Assembly (NCBI GenBank): GCA_944322645.1
Contig: CALUPI010000012.1
Span: forward strand, 1 to 62,560
Origin: an uncultured Ureaplasma sp.
GTDB taxonomy: Bacteria; Bacillota_I; Bacilli_A; Mycoplasmatales; Mycoplasmoidaceae
Direction: 5' to 3'
Length of the DNA stretch: 62,560 nt
Shown in pieces: positions 1 through 9,822 of this stretch. A program made the translations under genes and the position numbers. The notes under the pieces were generated by a model, which was not told where the DNA came from, did not search any database, and worked only from the letters and a program-made list of their open reading frames with translations. Position 1 is the stretch's first letter. Every line of letters starts with the position of its first letter.

Positions 1-301
1 TAATTCATGTTAATAACCTCTAATTGTAATTATTATAATTTTACTAAACATTATATTAAAAATTTTTATATTATTACATATTTCATTAATAAAATTATTT
101 ATAGAACTATTTAATATATCAAATTTACAAGCATATTATTTTTATTAATAATCTTTTCTCTGACAAAGACCATTTATAGGATCGCTTTTATTCTATTAAA
201 GCTTAAAAGAATTATCTTTTTAAATAAATCATTGAATGATTATAGTGTTATATTATTTTTTATAGTATTAATCAATTTTGATAAAGTAATGAAACAAATC
301 A
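1..301. other. AT-rich stretch without recognisable gene
   Basis: About 300 bases of very AT-rich DNA at the left edge. No reading frame of useful length and no RNA gene were recognised. Confidence 0.4.
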
Positions 302-973
302 TTATAGTTGTACTGAAATGATATCTAAACATAGGAGGTTTAAAACGATGAAGGTTTTATTTCTGATTTTTAATAAATATTGAAAACAATTTGAATCAAT
401 AATAGATTGAATTTCTTTTTTTAAAATGCTGTTTTTCTCTTGAAGTACTAAATATGAATTAGTGTTAGAAAATTTTACATTTCGTCAAACTTCTTCAGAA
501 ATTTTTTCTTCATCAAAATTTTCATCTTCACAATAATAATTAAAAAGTAATAATGTTGATAATTTATCAAAAATGGAAAAAAGATATAAAAATATTGAAC
601 ATTTTGAATGATATTCATAATTACACTGCATTACTAATTCATAATTGGGAATAAATGATAATTGAAAGAAAGAAAACATTGATTCAATTTCAAGAAATAA
701 ATCTCCATAAATATTTTCAAAAGTTCTTATAAAAATATTTTTATTTTTCATTATTTTCATTAATACCTTAATATATGAAATATTTGAATTCAATCATAAC
801 TTTGATTTTTTATATATTTTTAATATTTTTTTGTATATTTCAAATACTTGTTTTATATCTCTAATATCTTTATAATTAAATAAATTGAAATCATCATGTA
901 TTAAAAAATTTATATCCTCATTTTTAATATTGTTTGAAATGATTTCTTCTAAATTCTTAAAAAGACTATCCAT
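302..973 (-). CDS. Hypothetical protein, possible HEPN-like helical fold
   Basis: A 223-residue protein from ATG at 973 to TAA, with one internal TGA read as Trp. No family is recognised with confidence. It is mostly helical, with no signal peptide or membrane segment. A central FDKLSTLLLFNYYC stretch and a C-terminal RN pair loosely recall LA2681/Cthe_2314-type HEPN domains, but the His expected a few residues after RN is absent, so this is only a suggestion. It stands alone, and the flanking DNA is gene-poor and decayed. A short antisense reading frame with a strong Shine-Dalgarno lies inside its 3' half. Confidence 0.6.
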
Positions 974-1148
974 AATTATATACTACCATTTTCTAACTAA
1001 ATTAAATTGCCACTATTAATTTAATATATAAACTTTCTTTTTCCTTATCCTTATAATATTGATTAATTTGTTTCTTTTTATATTCAATATATAGTTAATA
1101 TATTGTATATATAATACAACACTGAATTCAATAATACAATCATAATTA

Positions 1149-1232
1149 TATATAATATTTGATCCTAGACATAAAGGAACATCAATTAGTTGAATTGTTA
1201 ATATAATGGCTCCAGTTAATAATCCAATTTAG
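1149..1232 (+). pseudogene. Small gene remnant, C-terminal fragment only
   Basis: A short frame with one TGA read as Trp ends in DPRHKGTSISWIVNIMAPVN followed by NPI and a TAG at 1230. Its balanced composition is unlike the Lys/Asn/Ile-rich noise around it, which suggests the tail of a lost gene. No start codon or upstream domain is visible. The rest of 974-1371 shows no gene. Confidence 0.25.
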
Positions 1233-1371
1233 ACATTAAAACTTAAAAAGATATTTAATTTTATTTCTTATTTATATATTCCTATTATTGTAATAATATT
1301 GATCTGTTTTCAATCTATTAATAGTGTATCATCATGTACAATTTTATAAATTAAACATTAATTTTAAAACC

Positions 1372-1642
1372 ATGATGACAAAAGTTGAGTTTTTTATCAA
1401 AATAAATGATTCTATATGTTTTAATGATTTATATTAATACTTATCAAGATTTTATCCCTTAGTAAATCTCAAAATTTATTCATTATTTATTAATAGGTAA
1501 TAATAATGAAAAATATAAGCAGGTTTTAGATGATTATGATATTGAATCAATTGAGATTCACAATTATGATTTATTTGCCAAATTAAAAGATAAAATAAAG
1601 AAAGAAAAGTCAAGCAATATTAAAAAAGAAAAGGAAAATAAA
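1372..1642 (+). pseudogene. Frameshifted 5' part of a degraded gene ahead of the coiled-coil ORF
   Basis: From ATG at 1375 one frame reads MTKVEFFIKINDSICFNDLY, meets TAA at 1435, then continues as YLSRFYPLVNLKIYSLFINR to a second TAA at 1498. The protein-like reading then resumes one frame over as GNNNEKYKQVLDDYDIESIE and runs without a stop into the ATG at 1643. The simplest reading is one ancestral gene broken by a nonsense mutation and a frameshift, whose coiled-coil end may still be translated. Family unknown. Confidence 0.4.
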
Positions 1643-1888
1643 ATGGCAAGAAGAAGTAAAATTGATTTATTGTATGAAGTAGTGCTTAATTTAAAAGATG
1701 AATTTAATGAATTTAAAACTGAGGTAAAAGATGAATTTAATAAAGTTAATTCTCGTCTGGATAAGCTTGAAGATGATGTTCACATTTTAAAGAATGATGT
1801 TAACACTTTAAAAGATGATGTTAGTAATTTAAAACAAAATGTAAATGTTCTTAAATCTGAAGCTATAAAACATCGTTGAAATATTTAA
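1643..1888 (+). CDS. Small coiled-coil protein
   Basis: An 81-residue, highly charged protein that is almost entirely a heptad-repeat coiled coil (LKDEFNEFK, VNSRLDKLEDDVHILKNDV, LKDDVSNLKQNV) ending KHRWNI, with the Trp encoded by TGA. An AAGGA motif lies 8 nt before the ATG, so translation from here is plausible. The frame is open upstream to 1466, into what looks like a broken larger gene. It resembles small mollicute coiled-coil proteins in style, but no specific family or role can be assigned. Confidence 0.5.
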
Positions 1889-2122
1889 ATATTTTTATAA
1901 TTTTTAAATATTACTATAAAATATTTTTACTATTAATAACTTAATTTATATATCCTTTATAATGTATTGATTATCAACTAAAATTAATAAACAAATTACT
2001 AAAAATTTAAGAAAAAAGCAAAGTAATTACAATCAAACAATAATAAAATTAAATAATTACTATATACTATTTAGTACTAGTAATTATTTTCACATTTATA
2101 AACATTGAATGATTAGAATCAA

Positions 2123-3673
2123 CTACTTTTTCTCGATCCTTGCATAAATTGGAGAAGAATTGTTTACAACTAAATCATCCAATGAATGAAAATCTAATAA
2201 TTTATTTAAAGATAAATCATTTATATTAATATTCATTTGTTCACTCATTAATTTGACACCATCAATTAATATTGGAGATAATAAGAACATTACAGTTTGA
2301 ATAACTAAACATAAATGTGTTAATAATGAATTAGTTTTCTCAATTTGGTTGTTTTTAAACAATTCTCATGGCTTATTTTCTTCAATATATCTATTAGCAT
2401 ATTTAATTAATTCAATAATTGCAATTGTAGTTTTTTCAAGTTCTAAAGATTGAACACTATTTTGAACTTCTACAATTGTAGATTTTATTAATGATTCTAA
2501 TTCAGAATCCATTTCTAAAACACATCCATTATAAGTAGGAATTACTTTATTAGTGTATTTAGTTAACATTCCTATGGTTCTACTAATTAAGTTTCCAATA
2601 TTATTAGCTAAATCAGCATTAATTGTTTCTTCAAAAATATCATAACTAAATACACCATCTTTATATGTTGGTAGGTCCTTGACAATAAAATATCTTAATT
2701 GGTCACATCCATAATTATTGACTAATTCTATTGGGTCAATCACATTTCCAAGTGATTTAGACATTTTTCCCTCTTTTGTTACAATTCAACCATGAGATAG
2801 AATGGTAGTTGGTAAATTTAAACCTAAATCTCTTAAAATTAATGGTCAATAAATACAGTGAAATCTAATAATTTCTTTAGACATTAATTGAATTTTTTCA
2901 CAATTTGGATCAACCCAAAATTTTTGATAATTGCTATCATTACTACTCTTATAACCTAATGCACTTAAATAATTCATTAATGCATCTAACCAAACATAAA
3001 TAACATGTTTATGATTAATTGGAACTTCTATTCCTCAATCAATTGAAGTTCTTGAAATTGATAAATCTACTAAATTAGATAAAAAATTATTTTCTAATTC
3101 ATTTACACGATAATTTGGAATTATAAAGTTTGGATGTGTTGCATAATATTCTTTTAATCATTGAGAATCATTATGAATATTAAAAAAATATGATTCTTCG
3201 TTTTTTTCTACTATCTTATGACCAATCTCACAATAATAACCATCATCTTTTTTAATTATTTGGCCATCAGTTAATGTATCTTCGCATTGAACACAATAAT
3301 AACCTGTTCAATTATCTAAATAAATATAGCCTTTATCATATAAAGTTTGAAAAGTGTCTTTTGCTAAATTTTTATGATCTTCATCAGTAGTTCTTATAAA
3401 ACGATCATATTGAATACCTAATATTTTAAATAGGTTTTTAAAATTATCAGAACATTGGTCTACAAACTCTTTAGGAGACATGTTGTTTTCAGCAGCCTTT
3501 TGAGCAATTTTTTGACCATGTTCATCAGTGCCTGTAACAAAAAAAGTTTCATAACCAAACAATTTTTTATATCTATTAATTACATCTGCTAATATAGTTG
3601 TGTATGCATGTCCAATATGAGGTTTACCACTAGCATAATAGATTGGAGTAGTTATATAGGCTTTTTTATTCAT
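2123..3673 (-). CDS. metG: Methionyl-tRNA synthetase
   Basis: Class I aminoacyl-tRNA synthetase that charges tRNA-Met with methionine in the cytosol. The 516-residue frame contains several TGA-encoded Trp. It starts MNKKAYITTPIYYASGKPHI with the HIGH-type motif PHIGHAYTT, has a Cys pair in the connective region (YYCVQCEDTL) and carries the catalytic loop GKMSKSLGN before the helical anticodon-binding domain. Length fits the short bacterial form without the C-terminal tRNA-binding extension. It is the last gene of the prs-rnmV-rsmI-rarA-metG operon, 3 nt after rarA. Confidence 0.95.
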
Positions 3674-3676
3674 AAT

Positions 3677-4933
3677 TTATTTTCCTTGTTTTTTAAGTGC
3701 ATTTTCAATAAATAAGAGATAAGATTGATAAATTTTTTGTTCAGTAGAGTTTAATCCTGGTTCATAATATTGTCTATCATATAACTCATTAGGTAAATAT
3801 ACTTGTTGAACATAATTACCAACATAATCATGTGGATACAAATATCCTTTAACACCTAATTTTTCAGCATTTTTATAATGGCTATCACGAATATGATAAG
3901 GAACTGAATATAAATTACCATTATCTATATCTAATTTTACCTTATTTATTGCATTCATAACAGAATTAGATTTGGGACTTAATGCCATTTCAATAACAAT
4001 TGATGTTAATGGTAATAAACATTCAGGCATGCCTAAAAAACGAGATGAGTCAATTGCTATTTTAAGTCTTACAGCTAAATTAGGATTGGCTAACCCAATA
4101 TCTTCATAAACCATCGCAGTTAATCTTCTATATATTGCTTCAAAGTCACCAATTTGAATTAATCTATGTAAATAATATAAACTAGCATTGACGTCTGATC
4201 CTCTTAAAGATTTATGAAAAGCTGATTTTAAATTATGTAAATCATCTCCATCACACGTTCCTAAAACATATGATTGTAATAACACTTTATCTAAAATTTC
4301 ATTTGTTATTTTTTCATCAGAATACAAATGAAATAATAAATCTAATAAATTAATTGCCGATCTTAAATCACCATTTGTTGCTGAAGATATTTTTCTTAAT
4401 CCCTTCTCATCAATATCCATATGCAATTGATTTTCATTAATCTTTTTCAGACCTATCAACATTTCCTCTTCATTAATTTGTTTCATCTCTATGATTTGAC
4501 ATCTACTTCTTAATGCAGGATTAATCACAAAAAATGGATTTTCAGTTGTAGTTAGAAAAACGGTAATATTTTGATGTTCTATTAAAGGTAATAATATATC
4601 TTGCTTGTCTTTGTTCAAACGATGAACTTCATCAATTATTAACACATATTCATTGTTATATGCTCTAGATAAGTCAATATATTCAATTAGTTTTTCTTTA
4701 GAATCAATTGATGCATTAAAAACCCCGTATTTTACTTTTAAATCATTACATAATGCTATGGCTAAGCTTGTTTTACCAATGCCAGGTGGACCAAAAAAAA
4801 TTAATGAACATACATATTGTTTGTCCACCATTCTTCTTATAAGACTATCAGAAGATAATAAATGTGATTGTCCTATAATCTCACCAATAGAATTAGGTCT
4901 TAAATTTTTATATAAATCTGATCTATTTTTCAT
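3677..4933 (-). CDS. rarA: Replication-associated recombination protein A (RarA/MgsA AAA+ ATPase)
   Basis: AAA+ ATPase of the clamp-loader-like RarA (MgsA/WRNIP1) family, which acts at stalled replication forks. The 418-residue protein begins with the typical NLRPNSIGEIIGQSHLL region, followed by Walker A GPPGIGKTS, Walker B VLIIDEVHRLN, sensor 1 TTTENP and a C-terminal tetramerisation/MgsA domain with YPHDYVGNYVQQVYLP. Length is normal for the family. Its start overlaps the end of rsmI by 11 nt, so translation is probably coupled. Confidence 0.9.
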   Translation of the reverse strand: MKNRSDLYKNLRPNSIGEIIGQSHLLSSDSLIRRMVDKQYVCSLIFFGPPGIGKTSLAIALCNDLKVKYGVFNASIDSKEKLIEYIDLSRAYNNEYVLIIDEVHRLNKDKQDILLPLIEHQNITVFLTTTENPFFVINPALRSRCQIIEMKQINEEEMLIGLKKINENQLHMDIDEKGLRKISSATNGDLRSAINLLDLLFHLYSDEKITNEILDKVLLQSYVLGTCDGDDLHNLKSAFHKSLRGSDVNASLYYLHRLIQIGDFEAIYRRLTAMVYEDIGLANPNLAVRLKIAIDSSRFLGMPECLLPLTSIVIEMALSPKSNSVMNAINKVKLDIDNGNLYSVPYHIRDSHYKNAEKLGVKGYLYPHDYVGNYVQQVYLPNELYDRQYYEPGLNSTEQKIYQSYLLFIENALKKQGK

Positions 4934-5771
4934 TTTTAATCTCTATAATCAAATTATATATTTCTTTAGAGTTTAAATTATATTTGTTTGATAAATATTG
5001 GCTAATTTCCTTGGTATGAATATTCTTAGAAATCATTTCTCTAATTTCATTTTCAATTGAATTTAATTCTATGTTATCATGTTCAATATTATTATTTATA
5101 ACAATTACAAATTCACCTTTAAGAGTAATGGTGCTTAAATCTATGTTATCTATATAGTTTCTAATTATTTCCTCATGAATTTTGGTTAATTCACGACATA
5201 TTGCAATTTGAATATTCCCTAACACTGTTCTAATATCATTAATACATTCAATTAATCTATGTACTGATTCAAATAACACAATTGTAGATTTCAAATTTTT
5301 ATAATTTATCAAAGTTTTTTGTCTTTCATTACTATTCTTACCAATAAAACCCAAAAAAGTAAAATTTTGGGTACTAAACCCACTTAATACAAGTGCATGC
5401 ATTAAACTTGAAGGGCCATTAATAACTTCTATTGATATATTATTAAAGTAACATTCATTGACTAAAGGATAGCCAGGGTCTGATATTAAAGGATAGCCTG
5501 CATCAGATATCAATGTCACTCTTTTATTTTCTATAATTCATTTAACAATTTTGTCATTAAAAGAATTTTCAGAAAATTTTTCATACTTAATAAATTCGGG
5601 TTTATTTTTAATTGCAAGGCTTACAAATAATTTCTTTGCCACTCGAGTGTCTTCACACAATAAAATATCTGTAGATTCAAAACATTCTATTAATCTGTTA
5701 GAAGCTTCAGATATATTCCCAATTGGAGTTGAGGCAATTGTCAATTTATGTTTATTTTGAAATGTTTTCAT
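4923..5771 (-). CDS. rsmI: 16S rRNA (cytidine-1402-2'-O)-methyltransferase
   Basis: Tetrapyrrole-methylase-fold enzyme that 2'-O-methylates C1402 in the ribosomal P site using S-adenosylmethionine. The 282-residue protein shows ASTPIGNISEASNRLIE, LLCEDTRVAKKL, the SAM-binding loop TLISDAGYPLISDPGYPLV and GPSSLMHALVLSGF, all characteristic of RsmI. One TGA-Trp lies just before the DAGYP region. ATG at 5771 is preferred over an in-frame TTG 9 nt upstream. The start overlaps rnmV by 20 nt and the end overlaps rarA by 11 nt. Confidence 0.92.
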
Positions 5772-6294
5772 ATTTTTCAATAATTTGTTTTAAATTTGAA
5801 TATGTTAATCCTAGCATATTAACTCTTTTAAATAATTGTTTATTATTACAATAACTAATATTTAAACAAGAACATATATGTTGTCTTATATCCTTAGAAT
5901 TAACGTTTAATTGATTTCATTCATTTAAGTTTATGCTAGTTTGATTAGAATTAAAAGTGGAAACATTATTTATAGCATTAATAATCGCTTCATTACTTGC
6001 TTCAGCAATACCAATTTTTTTATCAGAAATTATATCAGACTTGCTAATAAAACAATTTTTAATATCAGATTGTACATAATTTATAATGATTTTTCTAATT
6101 TTTTCACCTGGCCCATCTGGATCTAAAAACAAAATAACTCCACGAGTTGAATTAACTTTTTTGATAAGTTCTAATGTTTGAATTGATATTTCAGAGCCAT
6201 TTGTTTCAATAGTATCTACTTCAAATAATGATTTCAATTTGTTTGTGTCAGTCTTACCTTCCACTACAATTACTTCTTGAATTTGCTTTTTCAT
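5752..6294 (-). CDS. rnmV: Ribonuclease M5 (5S rRNA maturase, Toprim domain)
   Basis: Toprim nuclease that trims the 5S rRNA precursor. The 180-residue protein opens with QEVIVVEGKTDTNKLKSLF (Toprim Glu motif), has the LFLDPDGPGEKIR acidic motif and a C-terminal region running through a TGA-Trp to ISK. Its ATG overlaps the prs stop as TAATG. The partner substrate, a 5S gene, lies at 22.1 kb. RNase M5 normally sits near rsmA in Firmicutes; here it is in the prs-metG operon. Confidence 0.9.
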
Positions 6295-7298
6295 TATTTA
6301 CTATGACTTGCGATATACTTTTTGATTTTAGTGGATAAATCACAATGACCATCTTTAATAATACAACTTAATGAACCAATTCCTTTTTTAAATAATTCAA
6401 TTACTTTTGCAATTGGTTTAGCCACTGTTACAATATCTAATCCATCAATTTTGACATCCTTTTCAATTGTATCAGTAACTAAAATATTATTAATATAACC
6501 ATTTTTGATTGCATCATTAAATTTATCAGCTGCATCTTTATTAAACAAACCATGAGTAACTAAAATTGAAACTGATTTGGCTCCTTGTTGTTTTAATAAT
6601 TTTGAAGCAGCAATAACTGTTCCTCCAGTATCAATCATGTCATCAAACATAACACAATGTTTTCCTTTTATATCCCCTAAAACTTGGGTTACTTCAACTT
6701 CATTTGGTGCTGGACGTCTTTTATCAACAATCGCTAATGGAAGACCAAAATTTAAACTTATATCTCTTGCTCTTTTCACTCCACCATAATCTGGAGATAC
6801 AACAACAAAATTCCCAATTTTTGTTTTTTCAATAAAATAATCTAACAAAAATAATGAAGCTTTTATTGAATCAAAAGGAATATCAAAAAAACCTTGAGTT
6901 TGATCTGAATGAATATCAAATGTAAGCACTCTTGTAGCACCTGCGGTTGTCAACATGTTAGCTACAAGTTTAAATGTAATTGGTTCATGTGGTTTAGTTT
7001 TTCTATCTTGTCTAGCATACCCCATATATGGAATAATCACATTAATAGAATTTGCTGATGATCTTTTTAATGCATCAATTGCAATTAAAAGTTCCATTAA
7101 ATTTTCATTAATAGGATCACTAATAGATTGAATAATAGCAACATCTTGGCCTCTTACAGTAATTTCAGGTGTTACTAAGATTTCACCATCTGCAAATCTT
7201 TGAACAGAAATTGGAGATAATTTTATACCTAATTCCTTGGCAACTTTTTCTGCTAATTTTTTTGATGCTGATAATGCAAAAATAATCGTATCATTCAT
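6294..7298 (-). CDS. prs: Ribose-phosphate pyrophosphokinase
   Basis: Makes PRPP from ribose 5-phosphate and ATP for nucleotide salvage. The 334-residue protein has NSINVIIPYMGYARQDRKTK, the SPDYGGVKRARD motif and the PRPP-binding loop VMFDDMIDTGGTV. ATG at 7298, preceded by an AGTGGA motif, is chosen over an in-frame GTG 12 nt upstream that lacks a ribosome-binding site. It is the first gene of the five-gene minus operon. The promoter should lie in the gap shared with the divergent SRP RNA gene. Confidence 0.95.
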   Translation of the reverse strand: MNDTIIFALSASKKLAEKVAKELGIKLSPISVQRFADGEILVTPEITVRGQDVAIIQSISDPINENLMELLIAIDALKRSSANSINVIIPYMGYARQDRKTKPHEPITFKLVANMLTTAGATRVLTFDIHSDQTQGFFDIPFDSIKASLFLLDYFIEKTKIGNFVVVSPDYGGVKRARDISLNFGLPLAIVDKRRPAPNEVEVTQVLGDIKGKHCVMFDDMIDTGGTVIAASKLLKQQGAKSVSILVTHGLFNKDAADKFNDAIKNGYINNILVTDTIEKDVKIDGLDIVTVAKPIAKVIELFKKGIGSLSCIIKDGHCDLSTKIKKYIASHSK

Positions 7299-7374
7299 AT
7301 TTTTATCCACTTAAATATATATTTCTATATATAAAATGATATAACAAAATCAATTTTTATGCAAAAATTAATGT

Positions 7375-7380
7375 TATAAT
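7375..7380 (+). promoter_or_regulatory. -10 box of the SRP RNA promoter
   Basis: A perfect TATAAT lies about 7 nt before the expected 5' end of the SRP RNA. No convincing -35 box is seen, as is common in mollicutes. Confidence 0.6.
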
Positions 7381-7385
7381 ATATG

Positions 7386-7470
7386 TGTCATTACAACTTA
7401 AAAACGCGAACCGTGTCAGGTTAGAAATAAAGCAGCACTAAGCAATTTTTTTGTGTGTGGTGGCATTTTT
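7386..7470 (+). ncRNA. ffs: Signal recognition particle RNA (small bacterial type)
   Basis: Contains the diagnostic SRP RNA apical sequence: ACCGTGTCAGGTTAGAAA followed by TAAAGCAGCACTAAG, matching the conserved GUCAGG...GAAGCAGC symmetric and asymmetric loops that bind Ffh. The loop between GUCAGG and AGCAGC is A-rich (UUAGAAAUAA) where many bacteria have UCCGGAAGGA. Preceded by TATAAT and followed by a hairpin with a U-rich loop. The ends are approximate. Confidence 0.85.
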
Positions 7471-7482
7471 TTTGCCACTAAA
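7459..7482 (+). terminator. Hairpin at the 3' end of the SRP RNA
   Basis: GTGGCA and TGCCAC flank a run of T, giving a 6-bp stem with a T-rich loop. It sits between the SRP RNA and the convergent small protein gene and may belong to the RNA's terminal stem or act as its terminator. Confidence 0.45.
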
Positions 7483-7483
7483 C

Positions 7484-7807
7484 TTATCTTCAACCGTTTT
7501 TTAAGATATAACAAACATAACCTAATTTAGTTAAATAATCAAAATAAAATCTTGAACCAATAGTACCATTGTTAATTATTAGCACCTTTTTTTTAGACAC
7601 TACATTCTCAATGTTTTCATAATGGGTTTTTAAAATTTGAAAAGCATTAGGAATATGATGGTAATTTTCGCTTTTGCTTGCAACAAATTCAATAACTAGG
7701 TAGTTTGGATTTTCCATATTTTTTAATAATTTTTTAAAATTGATATAATAGTATTTTTTATAAAAAATAGTTTTATTAATAAATTTAATAAAGAAGTTTT
7801 GTGTCAT
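7484..7807 (-). CDS. Small rhodanese-like protein lacking the catalytic Cys
   Basis: A 107-residue protein ending KNGWR after a TGA-Trp. The C-terminal half, KKVLIINNGTIGSRFYFDYL followed by TKLGYVCYILKNGW, follows the rhodanese pattern of strand, active-site loop, helix, LGY strand and GG(x)W end. Where rhodaneses have the sulfur-carrying Cys this one has Asn (INNGTIGSR), so sulfurtransferase activity is unlikely. It follows the zinc-ribbon gene by 1 nt, implying co-translation. The rhodanese assignment is an inference from pattern only. Confidence 0.55.
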
Positions 7808-7808
7808 T

Positions 7809-8447
7809 TTAATACCTTTCTAAATTTATTAAAAGTTTATTAATATCTTCAGGATCTAATCCTAAATTCGAAATTTCTTTTTCTTTAATAATATATTCTA
7901 ATCCAAATGATTTTTGTTTTAAAAAAGATAAAACTAAATTTTTATAACTGATAGGGGCATCACAATGCCTACAATAAATGTGTGCACACAAATTACTATC
8001 ATCATCAGGAAACATATTAACAACATTACAAACATTCATAATAAAGTTATCCAATTTCAAACATTTACCTAATAATATTGGTTTAAAAATACATAATGAT
8101 TCATCTCCAAATGCATTATTAATACAATAGCTAATATGTGAAATTAAATTTTTACAATTTGGACAATTATCCTTTCACGAATATAATGGAATACCTTTTT
8201 TAGAAATTCTTAATCAATTAATGTTATTATATCTTTTTTGATATTCACTAAATTTCATTTCATATTTACAATGCGTGCAAATATATTTATATATATTATC
8301 CAAAATATTTAATTTAAAATTATGACTACACTTAGGACATTTAACATGTTTTAAATGTTCATTATTTTTATGTTGCATATTTTGGTTAGGTTGATAATAA
8401 TATCCATAATTAGGATTTAAAAATCTTGGTAATGAGTTAGTTTTCAT
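7809..8447 (-). CDS. Cys-rich zinc-ribbon protein
   Basis: A 212-residue protein. A Tyr/Asn/Gln-rich N-terminus (PNYGYYYQPNQNMQHKNNE) is followed by a zinc ribbon, CPKCSHNFKLN to CTHCKYEM, then CPNC and later YCRHCDAP, so at least three CxxC pairs are present. Two TGA-Trp codons lie in the middle. No signal peptide or enzyme motif is seen. It is followed at 1 nt by the rhodanese-like gene. Function unknown; metal binding is likely. Confidence 0.65.
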
Positions 8448-8483
8448 ATTTTTATTTTATCTAAAAATATATCAAAATAATAA

Positions 8484-8505
8484 AAGCTCCCCGAAATGGA
8501 GAGCT
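8484..8505 (-). terminator. Rho-independent terminator after the tandem zinc-domain gene
   Basis: AGCTCcccgaaatggaGAGCT-like inverted repeat directly after the minus-strand stop at 8511, followed on that strand by a T-rich tail. Confidence 0.55.
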
Positions 8506-8510
8506 AAAAT

Positions 8511-9332
8511 TTATTTTTTAGAACTTTTTGCTACTTTTTTCTTAGCTGAAGTTTTTTTCTTTTTAGCAACAGGTTTTTTAATTCAACAGAAATAACAAAT
8601 GTGTTTACCATTTTCTAATTGAATAGTTTCTCAATTGTCATTATCCTTACACATTGCACAAACTAAACGTTTTGAATTATGACCAGCTTTTTTGTGTCAA
8701 TCTTTACGACGTTGATCATAGTTGTAATCATCAAATTCAGATAATGATACTATAGTATGTTTTTGATCTTCTAGAATTTGATTAGATTTAGTTTTTGATG
8801 CCTTAAGTATATTAATAGATTCTTCAGTTGGTTTTTTAATTCAACAGAAATAACAAATGTGTTTACCATTTTCTAATTGAATAGTTTCTCAATTATCATC
8901 ATCTTTACAAATTGCACAAACTAATTGTTTTTGGTTGTGACCAGCTTTTTTGTGTCAATCTTTACGACGTTGATCATAGTTGTATGTTTCATATTCAGAA
9001 AAACTTACAATTGTATGTTTTTGGTTTTCAGGAATTGATTTTTCCTTTAAATTAGACTTGTTTTCTTCTACTACTAAATCCACAGTAGAACTTGAATCAC
9101 TAGATTCTGCTGGGGCGTATTTTATTTCTACATTGGATTCATCTTTAAAAATAGGTTCTGAAGCTTTTGTTTCATATACAATATGAGAATGCTCATGTCC
9201 ACATTCACATTCATTATTTTGAGTTTTTTTGTTTTTTCTGTGAAATAATCTATATCAAAATCCGTGCTTTTCTTCTTGTTCTTCATCACATGAACCACAA
9301 CAAGATACATTTGATTTTTTAATGTCAGCCAT
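8511..9332 (-). CDS. Tandem duplicated zinc-finger protein
   Basis: A 273-residue soluble protein. The N-terminus carries a metal-ligand cluster (SCCGSCDEE and CECGHEHSH), followed by an acidic Ser-rich linker. Two near-identical modules of about 65 residues follow, each reading YDQRRKDWHKKAGHN, LVCAxCKDxDNWETIQLENG and KHICYFCWIKKP, so each contributes two CxxC pairs plus His ligands. It ends in a basic KKKKTSAKKKVAKSSKK tail suited to nucleic-acid contact. The Trp residues are TGA-coded. The two modules are also nearly identical in DNA, so the duplication is recent. Function unknown. Confidence 0.7.
8572..8984. repeat. Two direct DNA repeats encoding the zinc modules
   Basis: Copies at about 8572-8730 and 8830-8984 match over long stretches, including synonymous positions, which fits a recent in-frame duplication inside the 8511-9332 gene. 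Confidence 0.75.
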
Positions 9333-9392
9333 TTTAATACCTCATTTTTTCTTTTTTACTTATTAATTTTATCACAATTATTATACATTAAT

Positions 9393-9776
9393 TTAAAACG
9401 GGTAAGGTTTAATATATTCTGTTTCATCTTCTTTTTTAATATTGACCACTCTATTATCAATGTAATAAATAGCGATTAAATTGGAAAATGACATAAATAT
9501 AAATGCAAATATTAAAATTGGTATTTTAAATTTACCACTATTAATTTGTTTATGTTTTCAATCATATAAAAAGATTAAAAAACCATTTGTATAAGAAATA
9601 ATTACATAAAAAATACTAAAAATTATTAATAATACTAAAAATGCTGTTCTTGCATCATTATAATTATTATTATTTTTAGCCAAAAAATAAAATATTAAAA
9701 ATAATGATAATAATATTATAAATAATATAATTAATCATCAAGATGATCTTTTTAAATATTTGATAAATTTAGACAT
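9393..9776 (-). CDS. Small integral membrane protein
   Basis: A 127-residue protein with a short basic N-terminus (MSKFIKYLKRSS) and three hydrophobic segments: WWLIILFIILLSLFLIFYFL, FLVLLIIFSIFYVIISY and IPILIFAFIFMSFSNLIAIY. The tail is hydrophilic, ending YIKPYPF. No family is recognised. It lies between the zinc-module gene downstream and the divergent clpB. Confidence 0.6.
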
Positions 9777-9822
9777 ATTTATAATTTTAACTTATTAAAT
9801 TCTCAATAAAAAATTAAAAAAA

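Noticed and set aside
348..536. Plus-strand 62-codon gene with strong ribosome-binding site
   Set aside because: It lies wholly inside the longer 302-973 frame, which has the better protein composition, so it is kept only as a finding.
2123..3673. metG as three broken pieces
   Set aside because: The breaks are TGA codons at conserved Trp positions; under code 4 the gene is intact. The same holds for fba, gltX, clpB, mnmG and others.
4653..4976. Plus-strand frame opposite rarA
   Set aside because: Shadow of the well-conserved rarA coding sequence.
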